Notes: a model not told the origin generated them from the sequence alone. Positions 12,233 through 23,855 are shown, counted from the first letter of the stretch. The stretch: DNA of 64,000 nucleotides from Bursaphelenchus xylophilus (GCA_904066235.2 CAJFCV020000004.1:4464001-4528000); one strand, 5' to 3'. Made by a program: numbers and translations.

Positions 12233-12604
12233 TTAGACTAATTAGAAAGGCGAGTCATACTTTTTCAGGACTCTATTTACCGAAATTCCCGCTTATTTTC
12301 GCTCATTTCCCCGCTTGTTTTATGATTAATTGGGCGGCCGTTTGCAGGAAGATCGACGATCCCCGTACTCAAATATTCTTTTCATCCATGGTATTCGATA
12401 TATCTCCCTTCACATCTCCAGAATTCTTGATCTAAACTTTTATTTATTCCATATTTATATTATTTTATGCAAAACTTGGCGTCTTTCAGCAAATTATTTG
12501 GCAATTATTAGTGTTACTCAGTAAAATACACGTTTATAAACTATTTACAATTTTTTTTAATTACTTTTTCTTTAATTTTTAATCATCAACAATTACTTTT
12601 TTTC
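12233..12604. other. Pax 3' flank, nothing recognisable
   Basis: AT-rich sequence after the Pax stop codon. No conserved reading frame is seen. Confidence 0.5.
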
Positions 12605-12799
12605 GCACTGTGCGAAATTATTATTCATATTTTTTCGCACCGTGCAAATTTTCAATCCTCTCCGCCGTTCGCACCGTGCAACCGCCAAGTTCAACGACGA
12701 CTCGCACAGTGCAATAAATTCCCTTCAAAACAAAACCGCACTGTGCACTTTTCCTCCTTTCCAGTCAGCAGCGACAAGTTGTAAGGATTCTGCACAGTG
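12605..12799. repeat. GCACNGTGC palindrome cluster C
   Basis: Six copies of GCAC-N-GTGC lie near 12605, 12637, 12670, 12703, 12740 and 12791, again about every 35 bp, with T, C or A at the centre. Together with clusters A and B it brackets the Pax gene. Confidence 0.85.
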
Positions 12800-12860
12800 C
12801 AACAATGTTCTCCCATCGCCATCGACCTCATCGCAGCTTTTCATTTGACTTTTCCATCAA

Positions 12861-13057
12861 GTCGCGCCTTTTGTCGCAGCAATTTCAAGTTTGACGCTGA
12901 AATTTTGTCGCCGCGACAAGTCACCTGGCTCGATTCATCGCACACGACGTCTTTCACGTTTGTCGCAAACCCAAAATTTCTAACGGAAACTTGCGACAAA
13001 TTGATGTTGTCGCTGGTCATGTCGCTGAAAGCTTTTGACACAATTGCCGGGAGTCGC
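12861..13057. repeat. GTCGC/GCGAC motif island
   Basis: GTCGC or its complement occurs at least nine times in about 200 bp (12861, 12873, 12907, 12913, 12962, 12993, 13009, 13021, 13053), mostly as TTGTCGC or GCGACAA. Two of them form the inverted pair GTCGCCGCGAC at 12907-12917. It sits between cluster C and the last two palindromes of cluster D. An open frame across it shows no recognisable protein. Confidence 0.7.
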
Positions 13058-13155
13058 GGCAATTTGTCGTCAAGTTTGCAAAGGGAAGGAAGCGTTTGCG
13101 TTCTGAAAAATGAATTTCCGGCGAGATTTCAAAGAGAATTGAGGGGTTTCGGACT

Positions 13156-13190
13156 GCACCGTGCAATCAAATCAACTTTTTTTTGCACAG
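13156..13190. repeat. GCACNGTGC palindrome pair D
   Basis: Two further copies (GCACCGTGC near 13156 and GCACAGTGC near 13182) lie beyond the GTCGC island. They are the last copies seen in the window; a half-copy at about 53615 lies inside a transposon and is probably unrelated. Confidence 0.8.
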
Positions 13191-13729
13191 TGCGAAAACA
13201 AAAATGCTTACAAATGCTGTCGAAAAGGAGGAAAATTAATGGGAAATCGAGGCCCTCAGGGGGTTAAAAATTCAGAAATTTGATTATGACACAGAAATTT
13301 GTCCTCCCATCAAAATTGGTCGCTAATTTTGTCATTTTTATATTATCCATGACATCAAATTTCTACTGTATTCAAATTTGTCTGTTTTTCTCAGCTCGCA
13401 ACTTGACCTCCGTTGTTCTCTCTGTCTCGGGCGCTTCCTTTTGAACGCATTCATCCGACAAAACCCCCTTTCACTTCCTTTTTTATATCCGATTTGCACC
13501 TTTTTTGGCCTTTTAATCGCATTAAAATCTGGGAATATGCGAGAACAGCAGAGATTGTGCAAAAACGAGAGAGTAAGAGACATTTTTCGGACAAATAGAC
13601 CTGTTGCAGGTGACGTAATCATACTGTAATCTGTTTACAAACTATTTTTATTATTCAAAATGGCCACAAATAGGTAAATAAATAATGGTTGAAAGTGCAT
13701 GGTAATGAAATACGATGTAAATACATGTC

Positions 13730-15239
13730 CTAGAAGTCAGTTGCAGGGCCATCTCGCTTCTCCTCGCCCTAAAATGAGAGAAGTATCTAGTGTAATATAA
13801 AAAATATTTATTTTGGCAATTTTTATTCAATAAATTTACCAGTAATCACTTACTTTCTGCAATCCAAAGTTGATATCGTCATTATTCTTTGTCCCATTGA
13901 CCTCAGTTCCACTGATATCAACAGAATCAGCAATTCCAATATTTTCAGAGTTCCCAGAAGTCTTCGGCACCTCTTCAATCGCCCGATTGTTACCTCCTCC
14001 CAACTCAGTAATCAGTTTTCCAGTATTTTTGTTGTCAATCACTGGACTGGGAGTTTCGTTTTTCTCGATTTTTTTCTTAATGTCATCAATCACAATCACC
14101 TCCAAATTTTGATCAATACTCGTTGTCGTCTCTTCGGATACTGTTTTTTCTGACACAGCAGGTGATTCTGCATTCGTTGAAGTAGAGGATTCTAAAGTTT
14201 GGACGGTGGTAGTTTCAGTGACGTCATCTGAAATCTTCTCCGAGGTAGAGCCGGTCCGGGTCGAAAATTTAATGTCATCCTGGCTGGTAGACGCCTCTGA
14301 AGTTGATTTAGTAGCGATGTATCTACCTCCTTTGGCTGTAGATTCACTGGCTTTGCTTGTAGAAGCAGTAGTTTGCTCGGCATTTCCAATAAAGCCATTT
14401 TCTCCTTCTTTTTCCTCCTTTTTGGTGATCTCTTCCTCCTCAGCTTCAGGGATAGGACTGAGTGTAGTTTTTGACGAACTTTTTGAACTCTCAGAGTCTA
14501 CACTAGATTTAGAGGAACTTCCAATGACATCAGAATTGCCAGTTGTAGCTAATTTATCTTCTCCTTGACCATCAGTTGAGTCCTCTTTTTCGGTGGTCGA
14601 TTTCTCAGTAATTAGGCCATCGCTGAACAGTGTTGAGAGTGTGGAAGATTCAGAATCTTTTGTTGTTTCAGCCACAGTCGTTTTGGATCCAGATTTCCCT
14701 TTCAAACCCTCACTAGAGACAGTGGAACTTGGTTTAGTTTCACCTTTAAAGTCATCAAACAATTTTTCGTTTTCTGTCGCTGCTGTTGTCGTAGAATCCT
14801 TATCAGTGGTACTGTCACTACTAGCGGTCTCTTGACCTTCCTTTTCACTCAACACATCGATTCCATGGTTGTATGGGGTCGTTGAAATGCTGAATTCAAC
14901 ATCTGGAGTCGATGGTTTCAGATCTTCAACATTTATCGCCTCAGGGCTTCGACTGGGCGTCAAATTATCACTGCTCTCGACGACTCTCGAATCCTTATAC
15001 GATCCGTTTTCATCGCCAATCGCCGTTGTTTTGTCAATTCTTTTTGTGTCTTCAGAAATTTCGTTTCGATTACTGAGATCTCGGATGATTTGAGGCCGAT
15101 GAGTGGAAGTTACAGTGTGCGCCCGGCTCATTGAAGACGCCAAAGCGACCAGAGCGTAGGCCGCGCAAGCCGACACGATGATGGCCTTGTAATTCGAGGC
15201 GAAAGTCGCCTTCCACTTGGCCCATTCTGATTTGGGCAT
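13730..15239 (-). CDS. Ser/Thr/Glu-rich single-pass membrane protein
   Basis: Two exons (15239-13854 and 13768-13730) are joined by an 85-nt intron with a perfect GTAAGT donor, giving about 474 residues ending in DGPATDF. A short basic N-terminus is followed by one membrane segment (YKAIIVSACAAYALVALA, residues about 18-35). The rest is low-complexity Ser, Thr, Glu and Lys with no cysteines of note, like a mucin-type or disordered ectodomain. Type II orientation is likely because the lysine-rich N-terminus precedes the helix. The start is set by a TTTTAG acceptor two bases before ATG, typical of spliced-leader trans-splicing. I recognise no family; heavy O-glycosylation is an inference from composition. 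Confidence 0.75.
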
Positions 15240-15858
15240 CACTAAAATAATATAAAATTAGTAATAACATGAAATCCTTGGTAAAAAATTAGATCAACCG
15301 CCTGTAAAATAAAATATGAAGTTCATTTTACCCATACAAATTATCAAAATGGCATAAAAATACAAAGTAACAATAAAATTAAGTAATCAACAGACCTTGT
15401 TTTAGGCTCGACGTGGAAAAAAGTCGTCTTTCTAGCAGCGGAAATGCCGCGAGCAAGTGGAGATTTATATCAGGCCGCCGAGGAATTATCTAATTTGGGA
15501 GAAAGGGCTGATCTCCAAGTGGGAAATCCAGTTTCCGGAAATAAAAAAAACGCCTTGATATTGTTTTAGATGAAAGAAACTGGCCTTTCGACACTTCGAT
15601 TACAATTGGATCGTGATTTACCGACCAAATCCGGCCTAAAATGTAACTTTTCTATATTACACATGATCGTGCATGACGTCATTTTTTCTTTTTTTACCTA
15701 AAATTGCCATTTCTAGCTCCAAAATCACCTCAGAGCGCATAAATACTCTCCCATTGACCGCAGACTTGTTTATCATTCATTTATCCAAAGAAAATACCAT
15801 TAAAAACAATCTGGAATTTAGCAGAGAACATAATTATACCACTGTGAATACAACAAAA

Positions 15859-16866
15859 TTACTTTCCCTTCTTGCCTTTGGTCGCCTTTCCGTAGCGATC
15901 TCGGCCGCCGGGCTTCTTGAATTGGCCACGTTCGGCCATCAATTCGGGATCTTCATCATCTTCATCGTCCGAATCATCGGATTCTGATGACTCCGCCCAT
16001 TTCGGTTTGGCCGGGGCTTTGTTCTTGGATGGAGCTGGTTCGGCTAGAGCGGGGGCCTCGTCATCCGACTCCTCTTCTTCATCCGAGTCCGATTCGGATG
16101 AGGTGATGTCGTAGACACGGTCTTGGGCACGAACGCCCTCATCGTCCTCCTCATCATCATCGCCAAAGTCAACTGAAACATGGATAATGTAATTTTAATC
16201 ACAAAACAATCTGATCTGAGTCTAAACATTCTTCACTCTCCACCTAAACACATCCAAAGAACAAAAACTCTTACCGAACTCCACATCAGCCTCGTTTTGC
16301 TCTTCTCCTTCATTCAATCGGGCCGATTCTGGAAGTTGACCTTCATTCTTCAATATTCTGGCTTCGTCAGTGGTGTATTTCAGAATAACATCGGCCTTGG
16401 ACTCCTGATATCCTCGGAGACCCACCAGGATGATGTCTCCAGTGTTGATCCACACCTTCTTTCGGAGTTTCCCTCGAATATGGCATAAACGTTCTTTTCC
16501 ATCAAAACATTGAGCCGTCAAACGCCCGTTTCCCAACATTTTGGTCACTTGAGCATAGGCTAAAAGAGGAATTTTAGAAAAATTTGATTGGTATACTCAA
16601 ACGACACAAAAATTTCGAGGAAGAAATGGGGTTCGGGATAATAGACATGAGTTGATGAAAGGGTTCATAAAATCAACCTGTCAAAAAGCTTTCAAAGAAA
16701 TGGTGCAATCATCCTCATACTTAATTTCGCCTAAAACATGAAGAAAAAGGTAAAAAAACTCACCCTGATCGTCTCCATCACGGCGGATCAACTCTCTTTT
16801 CATAACATCGTTCTCATTCTTTCCTCTCCTTCGATTCTTTCCTCCCTTTCCCTTATTCTTCGGCAT
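15859..16866 (-). CDS. eif-1.A: Translation initiation factor eIF1A
   Basis: Three exons (16866-16764, 16559-16275, 16172-15859) give 233 residues. The basic N-terminus [19 protein letters not shown], the OB-fold core with KMLGNGR and [20 protein letters not shown], and [11 protein letters not shown] are nearly invariant in eukaryotic eIF1A. The protein binds the 40S subunit and the ternary complex and helps start-codon scanning. Human eIF1A is about 144 residues; this one has an extra tail of roughly 90 residues rich in Asp, Glu and Ser (several SDSDEE-type casein kinase 2 sites) and then a basic end ([10 protein letters not shown]). Long tails of this kind are also known in worm eIF1A, so this is probably lineage-typical. 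Confidence 0.96.
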
Positions 16867-17683
16867 CTTTGAGAAGGACTATTTCTATAGACAGTAGTCC
16901 TGTAATTGTAGACTTATAAGTGGTCCAAAAATCAATATAAAAACGCGAAATCTGAAGAAAAAATCAAGGAGAAACAAAAAATAAGCGAAATAAACGGGTT
17001 TTGCGAAAAGAATAAAACAGTGAACCTACAGAAGGAGTAAAGTAAGTTGTGGACAACGGGAAACAGAAAAATTGCATCAGATGGGGTTGCGAAATAAATT
17101 TCCACACACGACTTTCTGATTCATTCAGAACCTTGGCATTCTGTTGCAAGAAGATTTTAGACATGACCTCGTTTACCAAAAGCTTCCGCGAGGTGCGCCC
17201 AAAGGGAATTTTCGAGAGAAAATTTGAGGTCAAGCTAAGTAGCTAATCCAAAATCTTCAAGACAAAGTGCGAATTTGTACTATTTTTTCTTCACTAAATG
17301 ATAAAAAATACCATGGTTTACATTTTCGAGGAAAATTGCAGCCAATTGTTTGACATGCACCATCGAAATAAAAGTTTCAGTATAACTTCGGGCGCAGCTT
17401 GCCTTGTGAAAATACCGTCGCATGGTTATTCGTGTGAACATTACTGATTTTTAGATTTTTTGTGATGAAATAACGACTATTTGACCTTTTTGAAAAACAA
17501 ACACAATAAATCTATTACTTTCTCCCCTTTTTTTCATTTATGAATGATACTGAACTCTCGTGACTGACTGACTGAATGTTTGGCCGCTTTCTTTACAAAC
17601 TATGCTGTTGCCCACACCAACATTTTCAGGGCTCTCCCGGTGAATTGTCAGGTCCGGGACCTTATTCAGACTCCGAAGACGAG
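16867..17683. other. Intergenic between eIF1A and ubxn-6
   Basis: These divergent genes share an intergenic stretch of about 0.8 kb that probably holds both promoters. No separate gene is supported. A TTTTCAG at 17623-17629 is the likely trans-splice acceptor of the downstream gene. Confidence 0.5.
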
Positions 17684-19400
17684 ATGAATAAATTGAAGAA
17701 GTTTTTGGAGAATAAAAAGCTTGACAAGAAGTTCAAGAAGGCCGGGAAAGGGCAAGTTTTGGCTGGAAGTCCTTCCCAGTCTCCTTCACACGCTTCTGCT
17801 CCTATTCGGACCTACCAGCCGCCTCCTGTAAGTTTATTTCGTTTTCTTTTTTTAAGTTTAAGGAGTATTCTCGATATTACATGATCAGAAATGAAAGTGT
17901 AGAGTTGCCTTCGGTTTTTTATGTCTAAATTGATGTCTTTCTTTTCCAGGACACGGAGGCAAGACGCCAAACAGCCAGTCAACTTGCTGATGCTCATGAA
18001 CGACGACTCCAGGGCTCAGAACAACACCTTACTTACGCACAGAAGAAGATTAGAGAAGAAGCTAGGAAAAGGTTGGAAGAAGAAGAACGCAGAAATGCCC
18101 AAGAGGCTGAAGTAGACTATCGAAGAGATGAGCGAGATGGCGAGAAGCTCTTTGAGCATACAGACCAAATTTCTTCGGTGTTCTACACTTGTGATCTATT
18201 TGATGAGGACATCGTTCTGCCCAAGAAAGATGTGAGTTTCTTTTTTTTGTTCTCTTGAGTTTTAGGTTTTCATACGTGATGTTTTAATCTTAATCCAATG
18301 AATAAAGCGTCAACGTCTTTGACCTTATATTATTTTAGATGATCGAAGCCGTAGAACAATTTCTGGCCGCTCAAATCAAAGATGAGCCGATTGAAGCGTC
18401 CATTATCATGATCTGGTCGCTCAATCGGCAGGATAAGGTTGATCTGGCCCTTCCTATTATCAACAAGTATATCTCGAATATCCTTCAGAATCCAGATGAG
18501 CCTAAATTTAAGAAAATCAGAACGACAAACAAGGTGTTTACGGAGAAGATAAAGCCCGTGAAGGGAGCCGAGGAGTTCCTTCGAGGTGTTGGATTTGCGG
18601 AACAATTGTTGGATGGACCCGATGGCCACAAAGAGATCTTTTTGGTCTTCAAAGATGAAGGTCCAGATGCTTTGGGGACTCTTCAGGATAGTTTATCGGC
18701 TCTGGAAGCCGGCGAACCCGTCTCGTTGAAGCTTCATAGAGATCCTAAGGTCAGTAATTTTTTGATTAAAGTGTATATTGTTTTAGGTATTTCGAGTAGA
18801 TCCATCGAAACCAATTCCCAAAGCCGAAGTGCCGCCTGACTTTTTCATCTTAACTCCAGAAGAACTGAAAAGAGAGCAGAAGATCCGAGAACAAGAAGCT
18901 GAAAGGCTGACGACATTGAGGACTTCTAAAATGAGAGAAGAAGACGCCAGATTGAGGAAGTACAACTATAAATACACGCTGATCAGGGTCAGATTCCCCA
19001 ATCATTATGTTTTACAGGTAAGTAGAACCTGCAATTTTCTATTTCTTGCGTTTTAGGGAGTTTTCAGTGTCCACGAGAGATTCTCAACGCTCAGAGAGTT
19101 CATCGCGTCCAAGGTTGCAACAGAGTTTGGAACCTTTGTGCTCACAGACCCGGCAAACCCGGAGAATTGCTTTGATAATGAACAAAAATCGTTTGCCGAT
19201 TATGGTTTAATACCTGCAGCCGTCGTCTACTTTGATTGGGATCAAGATACTTTGGTAGGTAGTGTAATGTAATCGTATTCGAGTTGATTTTTACTATCAA
19301 ATTTTGTATTTTTTTTTTGTTTTAGGCCCAATTTGCCCAGCTCAACAAACAACCCGAATTCCTCCACCAACATCTCGTCCAACAAGCTGAAACTCTGTGA
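17684..19400 (+). CDS. ubxn-6: UBX domain protein 6 (p97/VCP cofactor)
   Basis: Six exons end at 17827, 18231, 18749, 19017, 19254 and 19400, with starts at 17950, 18339, 18787, 19057 and 19326. From the ATG at 17684 the protein is 446 residues, close to human UBXN6. It has the N-terminal p97-binding region (KLKKFLENKKLDKKFKKAGK), a coiled basic/acidic stretch, a PUB domain (about residues 140-240) and a C-terminal UBX domain (RVRFPNHYVLQGVFS onward). UBXN6 links p97 to endolysosomal sorting and ER-associated degradation. The frame is open back to an ATG at 17576, which would add 36 residues. A TTTTCAG acceptor inside that extension and the match to the family N-terminus favour 17684. Confidence 0.92.
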
Positions 19401-19881
19401 TCCAATGCCAGTAATGGTGTCTCCATAATCCCATGAACAAAGGCTTTTCTCCCCATATTGATTATTACATTACACTTGATGATTTATCCCTCAAAATACG
19501 GTGTTTTCACATGTAAACCGCACTTTACGGTTCATTTTTGTTTGTATCAAGAGAACCCCTGTCCGAACGCAATTCTGGTGTCTTAAATTTAGCTAGTATA
19601 ATATAATTAGATTAGAAAATATTGCTTTAATAGCTTCTAGGGTTATTTTCTGGTGTTCTATATAGTTTTGAAGCTAATTTAGTATGATTATTGAATAATT
19701 TACGGTGGTCAAATAAATTATTGCAAATTTATCGAGATTTTACGTTGTTTTAGAGGTTTTTTACCTAATATTTGTTGATTTTTTGGTAATGACTTTTTGG
19801 TAATGAGTGATTCAGAGGTATATGCATGCTGTAGTATAATATTAAGGGGTTTGATTTTAGTTTACCACTTTTGCAGACAAA

Positions 19882-20409
19882 ATGAGCGAAGACAAGAGAA
19901 ACTTGGCCAAAAACTTTTTGGCCCGAGAATTCCCGCCTTTCAAGAAGTCGTCGGTGCTCGAAAGATGCCGCGAATTTATGCCATTGATCGCTGCTGCCAA
20001 TGCTGAACTGAAGAGGAAGACAGAAGAGGGAATCAGCGGTTCTTTGAGTGGAATTTCGATTGTTCCCATTGCCAAAAAGACCAAAAGCGATGATGAAGAA
20101 GAGGAGAAGCCTGTGGAGGAACAGGAATCAAGCTCTGATTCTAGTGACAGCGAAGAAGAAGATCCTGTAAGTGATTTTGATGATTTATTTTATAATTTAG
20201 ACACAAAATTGGATGATAATATGAATCATGAGAAAATGAAGCCGTTTTGTTTTTAGAATGCCGTAGAATTTGACATTGACGTCCGTGGCGCTTCAGATTC
20301 CGAATCAGAAGCCGAGGAAGATGGCTCACAAATCCCAGAAGCCTTCAAAACTCCGATTGAAAAGAAACCCAAACAAAAACTTATCCAAATCATAGAAGAC
20401 GAGGCTTAA
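19882..20409 (+). CDS. NOPCHAP1-like snoRNP assembly factor
   Basis: Two exons (19882-20166 and 20257-20409) give 145 residues. The only structured part is VLERCREFMPLIAAANAEL, which resembles the conserved helix of NOPCHAP1/C12orf45, a small factor that links NOP58 to the R2TP chaperone during box C/D snoRNP assembly. The middle is an acidic/serine run (SSSDSSDSEEED) and the end is mixed charge. TTTTGCAG lies six bases before the ATG, so the message is probably trans-spliced. It begins 482 bp after ubxn-6 on the same strand, so a two-gene operon is possible. The family call rests on one short motif and overall architecture. Confidence 0.6.
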
Positions 20410-21057
20410 AAAGTCCTGTAAAAAGTTGTAAATCGAGGTTGTTAATCATTCTTCCTGTTTTGATTGTTATGTTTGAAATATTGTTAATGTTTTCGTTGTT
20501 ATGCGGAGTTCAGAATAATAAAAAGGATTATGTTTGAATGGGAAGGATAACATGAAACAAATAAAATGGATGGTTGTAAAAATTTTAGTATTTAGTTTAC
20601 ACAAAAAATCTGTATTCAAAAAAAATAAATATGATTTTCGTAATCATCGGCCTCGATATCCCTTACCTAAATTTTTTGAAGTTTTATTTATCACGTAATC
20701 ACAGCCATTTCGCTGTATTTACAAAGGTTAATTGAACGTCAAATTATGGAATGTAACGACAACTTTTCGACGAATTACGTAATTTTTCCAGAAAATGGTA
20801 AAATTAAGTTTAGCAGTCATCAAAAATTTCGTGGAATTTTTGTGGCAGCTCCGGGAGAAAGTTCAGCAAACTTGATTGTACAAACACGAACACTACAGTG
20901 TAAAAAGCGATTCGCTTAACTTTTACTGAGAATTCAAGCATTGGACACGATTCTTTCCTAATCTAGCCACTAGTTGTAAACAATTTTTGCAGTCAAAAAG
21001 TAGAGAAAGAATAAAAGTATAAAGCAAAGGACTTCTGTTCAAATCATCAGTCATTCG
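20410..21057. other. Intergenic, no gene seen
   Basis: AT-rich sequence with the 3' flank of the NOPCHAP1-like gene (AATAAA-like words near 20515) and the presumed promoter of the WASP paralogue. Nothing else is recognised. Confidence 0.5.
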
Positions 21058-22441
21058 ATGGCGGAAAGCTCAATTCACCGCCTCTCTCTTGAAGAAGGTC
21101 TAATTGAGACCACGCTCCCATCTCCCTCAGGCTCCGACCATCAAAAGTCGTTGTCAGAGAGAGGCCGACCTTGTAGCAGTGGATCAGATCTCCTGACTCC
21201 CCTTGAAAATGAATTCTTCTTCAAAGTCCTTGGCCCAGATCGTATTTCACTGGCTTCTGGGGTCATCCAACTACTCAAGGGCGTCGGAAATCATTGGGAG
21301 CACCACGAGTTTGGGGTCTTCTTTTTGGTTAAAGACAAACGGAGCGGGTTGATGACTCTGACATTATTGGACATTGACAATGGAAACCTCTTGTGGGAAC
21401 AACAATTGTAAGCCGTTGGTTATGCGCTTAGTCAACTTTGGCTGCTGATAGCCAAAAAATTGTCATTGTTACAAAACACATGACATAACTTTCAGATATC
21501 GCGGGTTTTGCCTCAAACCAGTGGAATGTCCAAACCTGCTGACTTTCGAGGGTGATCACGATGTCTTTGGGCTCAATTTTTCAAACATCATAGAAGCAGA
21601 GAGCGTGAGAGAGCAGTTAGAAAAAAGATACGAAACTGACAAGGAATGGAAGGAATGTAAGAACGGTTTTGGAATATTTCCGTTTATAACTAGTAAAAAT
21701 GGCACTGCAGCGTATTCTAGAGGCATCCAATTACAATTTCCATTCAGTTTCAGCTAAAACAAAACCAAGCGGCGCACGAGAATCTAAGCGAAAACGGCTG
21801 CGCGAGAAATTGAGCCGGACAAAGGCCAAGTTAATACCACGAAAATTCAATATGGTGGACCCAATGAATCAACCGTAAGTTCACGGAAACATCCATCAGA
21901 CAAATTATTGTATTCTAGACAGACTTCTGGACAACAACCCACTCCACCCAAATTTTGCGATGACCCCGATGTAAATGAATGTATCATCGAGATGTTAAGG
22001 GTTGCTGGAGTTGAGCCCGCAAACATGTCATCTACTCGAGTGGCGGCGCTTCAGCAATTCATCGGGCCAACGAAGAAGAATAGGAGTAATCCTGGGAGAG
22101 AGAGTATAATCAGCACAAGGAGTAGTCCAGATGAAGGAGAATACAGTTACATAGAGTACGAAAAGAAGATGAAAAAAGCCGAACAAGGAGTCTACGAATA
22201 CTTGCAAACCTATCAAGCTCCTATTACCACCAGAGCTGACGAAAATAACAAAGCAAATCGAGGATCAACCGAATCTCAATCTTCAACTAGACATCGGAAC
22301 TCTACTGATGGCGAATTAGATGGGACAAACGACGGCCTTCATCCAGACTCGTCAGGAAATACGGAGTACGAGTATTTACGAACATACGAAGCGCCTATTT
22401 CAGCCAGATCAAAAGGAGATGACAATGTATTATTGCGATAG
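21058..22441 (+). CDS. WASP-like paralogue lacking CRIB histidines and VCA region
   Basis: Four exons (21058-21407, 21496-21656, 21754-21874, 21919-22441) give 384 residues. The WH1/EVH1 domain (residues about 45-170) is clearly paralogous to wsp-1 at 25688: both contain LGPDR-S-LA-GVIQLLK and LYRGF, and both have introns at the same place and phase in the WH1 domain. After a basic stretch, the CRIB position reads IPRKFNMVDP, without the F-x-H-x-x-H-x-G pattern. The following autoinhibitory helix is kept (FCDDPDVNECIIEMLRVAG, against FCEGEPLDESVKELLRAAG in wsp-1). There is no proline-rich region, WH2 or acidic tail. Instead the C-terminus repeats a YEYL-x-TY-x-API motif twice. It probably binds WIP-type partners but cannot activate Arp2/3 itself. 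Confidence 0.87.
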
Positions 22442-22595
22442 CAATAATGGCAGTTGTCGCTGATTTCTTGGCCATAATTGTATTGTTAAATAAGTGATCG
22501 TTTAAAACGAATAAGTTTTGACAACCAAGTAAAAAAAATTTTACTTTATTTATAAAAATCAACAAGGGTAACAGAAAACAATAACAAACTCAAAG

Positions 22596-23650
22596 TTAAA
22601 CTGGTCGATCCAACAAACCAGTCTTCTTCTTCTCCAAGGCTTCTTTATAAGCGGGTTCTGTTGGCGGGGCTACTGCCCTAAGGCCTTCCTTTAGTTCGAC
22701 TGATCCCAATTTATCCCGAAGCTGATCGAGAAGTCCTTTGGTATCCAAATCAAAACTTCTTTCCGAGTCGAATCCACTAAGATCTCCACAACACATAAAA
22801 GGGACCACTGCTTTGTTGATGTCCTTCAGATCTTCTTTGGCTCTCTCTAAAATTATATTATCCATAAAAAAGATGACGCCACCTTACCATAATCAGGACT
22901 GTGCAGGATATTCTTTAGATTCGGAGTATACCCCGCTGGTGGTTGGTATTCTCGACAAACAATAAAGGATTCTAAAAGAAAAAGAATGAACAAATAAAAT
23001 TACCCTACCTGAACTGCTGATCCGACTGCTCTGAGGTTTGTAGAAGTCAACGTGCTTGAAGAATAAGCTCATCTGTGTCTTCAAGAGGACTCCATCGCCA
23101 GCTAAGAACACCTTGGACACAAATGTTCCTCCCTCTTTCAATACAAATGTGCTTATATTAAAAGCGGCGAATACTAGTTGTCCTTGGAGAAATTCATCAA
23201 AAGCGTGGAGACCAGTGACATCGGGAGCTCCATCACAGACGACAAGATCCGCTTTTTGTCCATCAAAGTGTCCGATAATAGCTTCGGCCGTCGATTCCTC
23301 GGTGATGTCCCCTTTTAGCTGAATCACTCCAGGCAAGGGCGCCATTGGTTGAAGATCAACTGCAACTATCCTCACTTGCGACGGGTCCTCGTGCTTTGTG
23401 TGTAACTCTGAGGTTATCACCTGGCTCCATGAACCGGGAGCGGCACAGAGATCAACTACTTTCGAGACATCTGAATAGAATTTATACTTTCCATGAGACT
23501 AAAGGCGGAGATAAGTCAAAAACCGTTACCTTTGAAGATATTGAAATGCTCTTGGATCTGCATGAGTTTGTAGGCACTCCTGGCTCGCCAACCATTGCTC
23601 TTTGCTAGTCGGTAATAGATATCCCGTTTATCTCTTGATGTTAAACCCAT
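22596..23650 (-). CDS. FTSJ1: FTSJ1/Trm7-type tRNA 2'-O-ribose methyltransferase
   Basis: Minus-strand gene of about four exons from the ATG at 23650 to TAA at 22598-22596. The N-terminus [18 protein letters not shown] and the K-D-K-E family are typical: the RSAYKL lysine, [14 protein letters not shown] (SAM-binding motif I), [14 protein letters not shown] (catalytic Asp) and GGTFVSKVF (catalytic Lys). It methylates the 2'-O of residues 32 and 34 in the tRNA anticodon loop, with partner proteins THADA/WDR6 in other animals. The C-terminal exon ([12 protein letters not shown]) also matches FTSJ1. The gene ends convergently about 155 bp from the WASP paralogue. Confidence 0.93.
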
Positions 23651-23855
23651 CTTGTGCCTATTACAACCCAATTCTCAAATTTTCCTGTTGATAAAGCAGG
23701 CTCGAACCGTTAAAATGACTGCACATGAATCGAACTATGAGTATCTTGGATTTATTGGATAAATAAGTGCATGCACAATTAAAATAAAACGATAAAGTGA
23801 GTCTTAATTACGAGTCAAGGTTAATATCATGTACAAGATCGGAAGCATCTCAAAA

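Noticed and set aside
12797..13267. 156-residue plus-strand frame over the GTCGC island
   Set aside because: The frame is composed of motif repeats and ends without a splice context; no similarity recognised.
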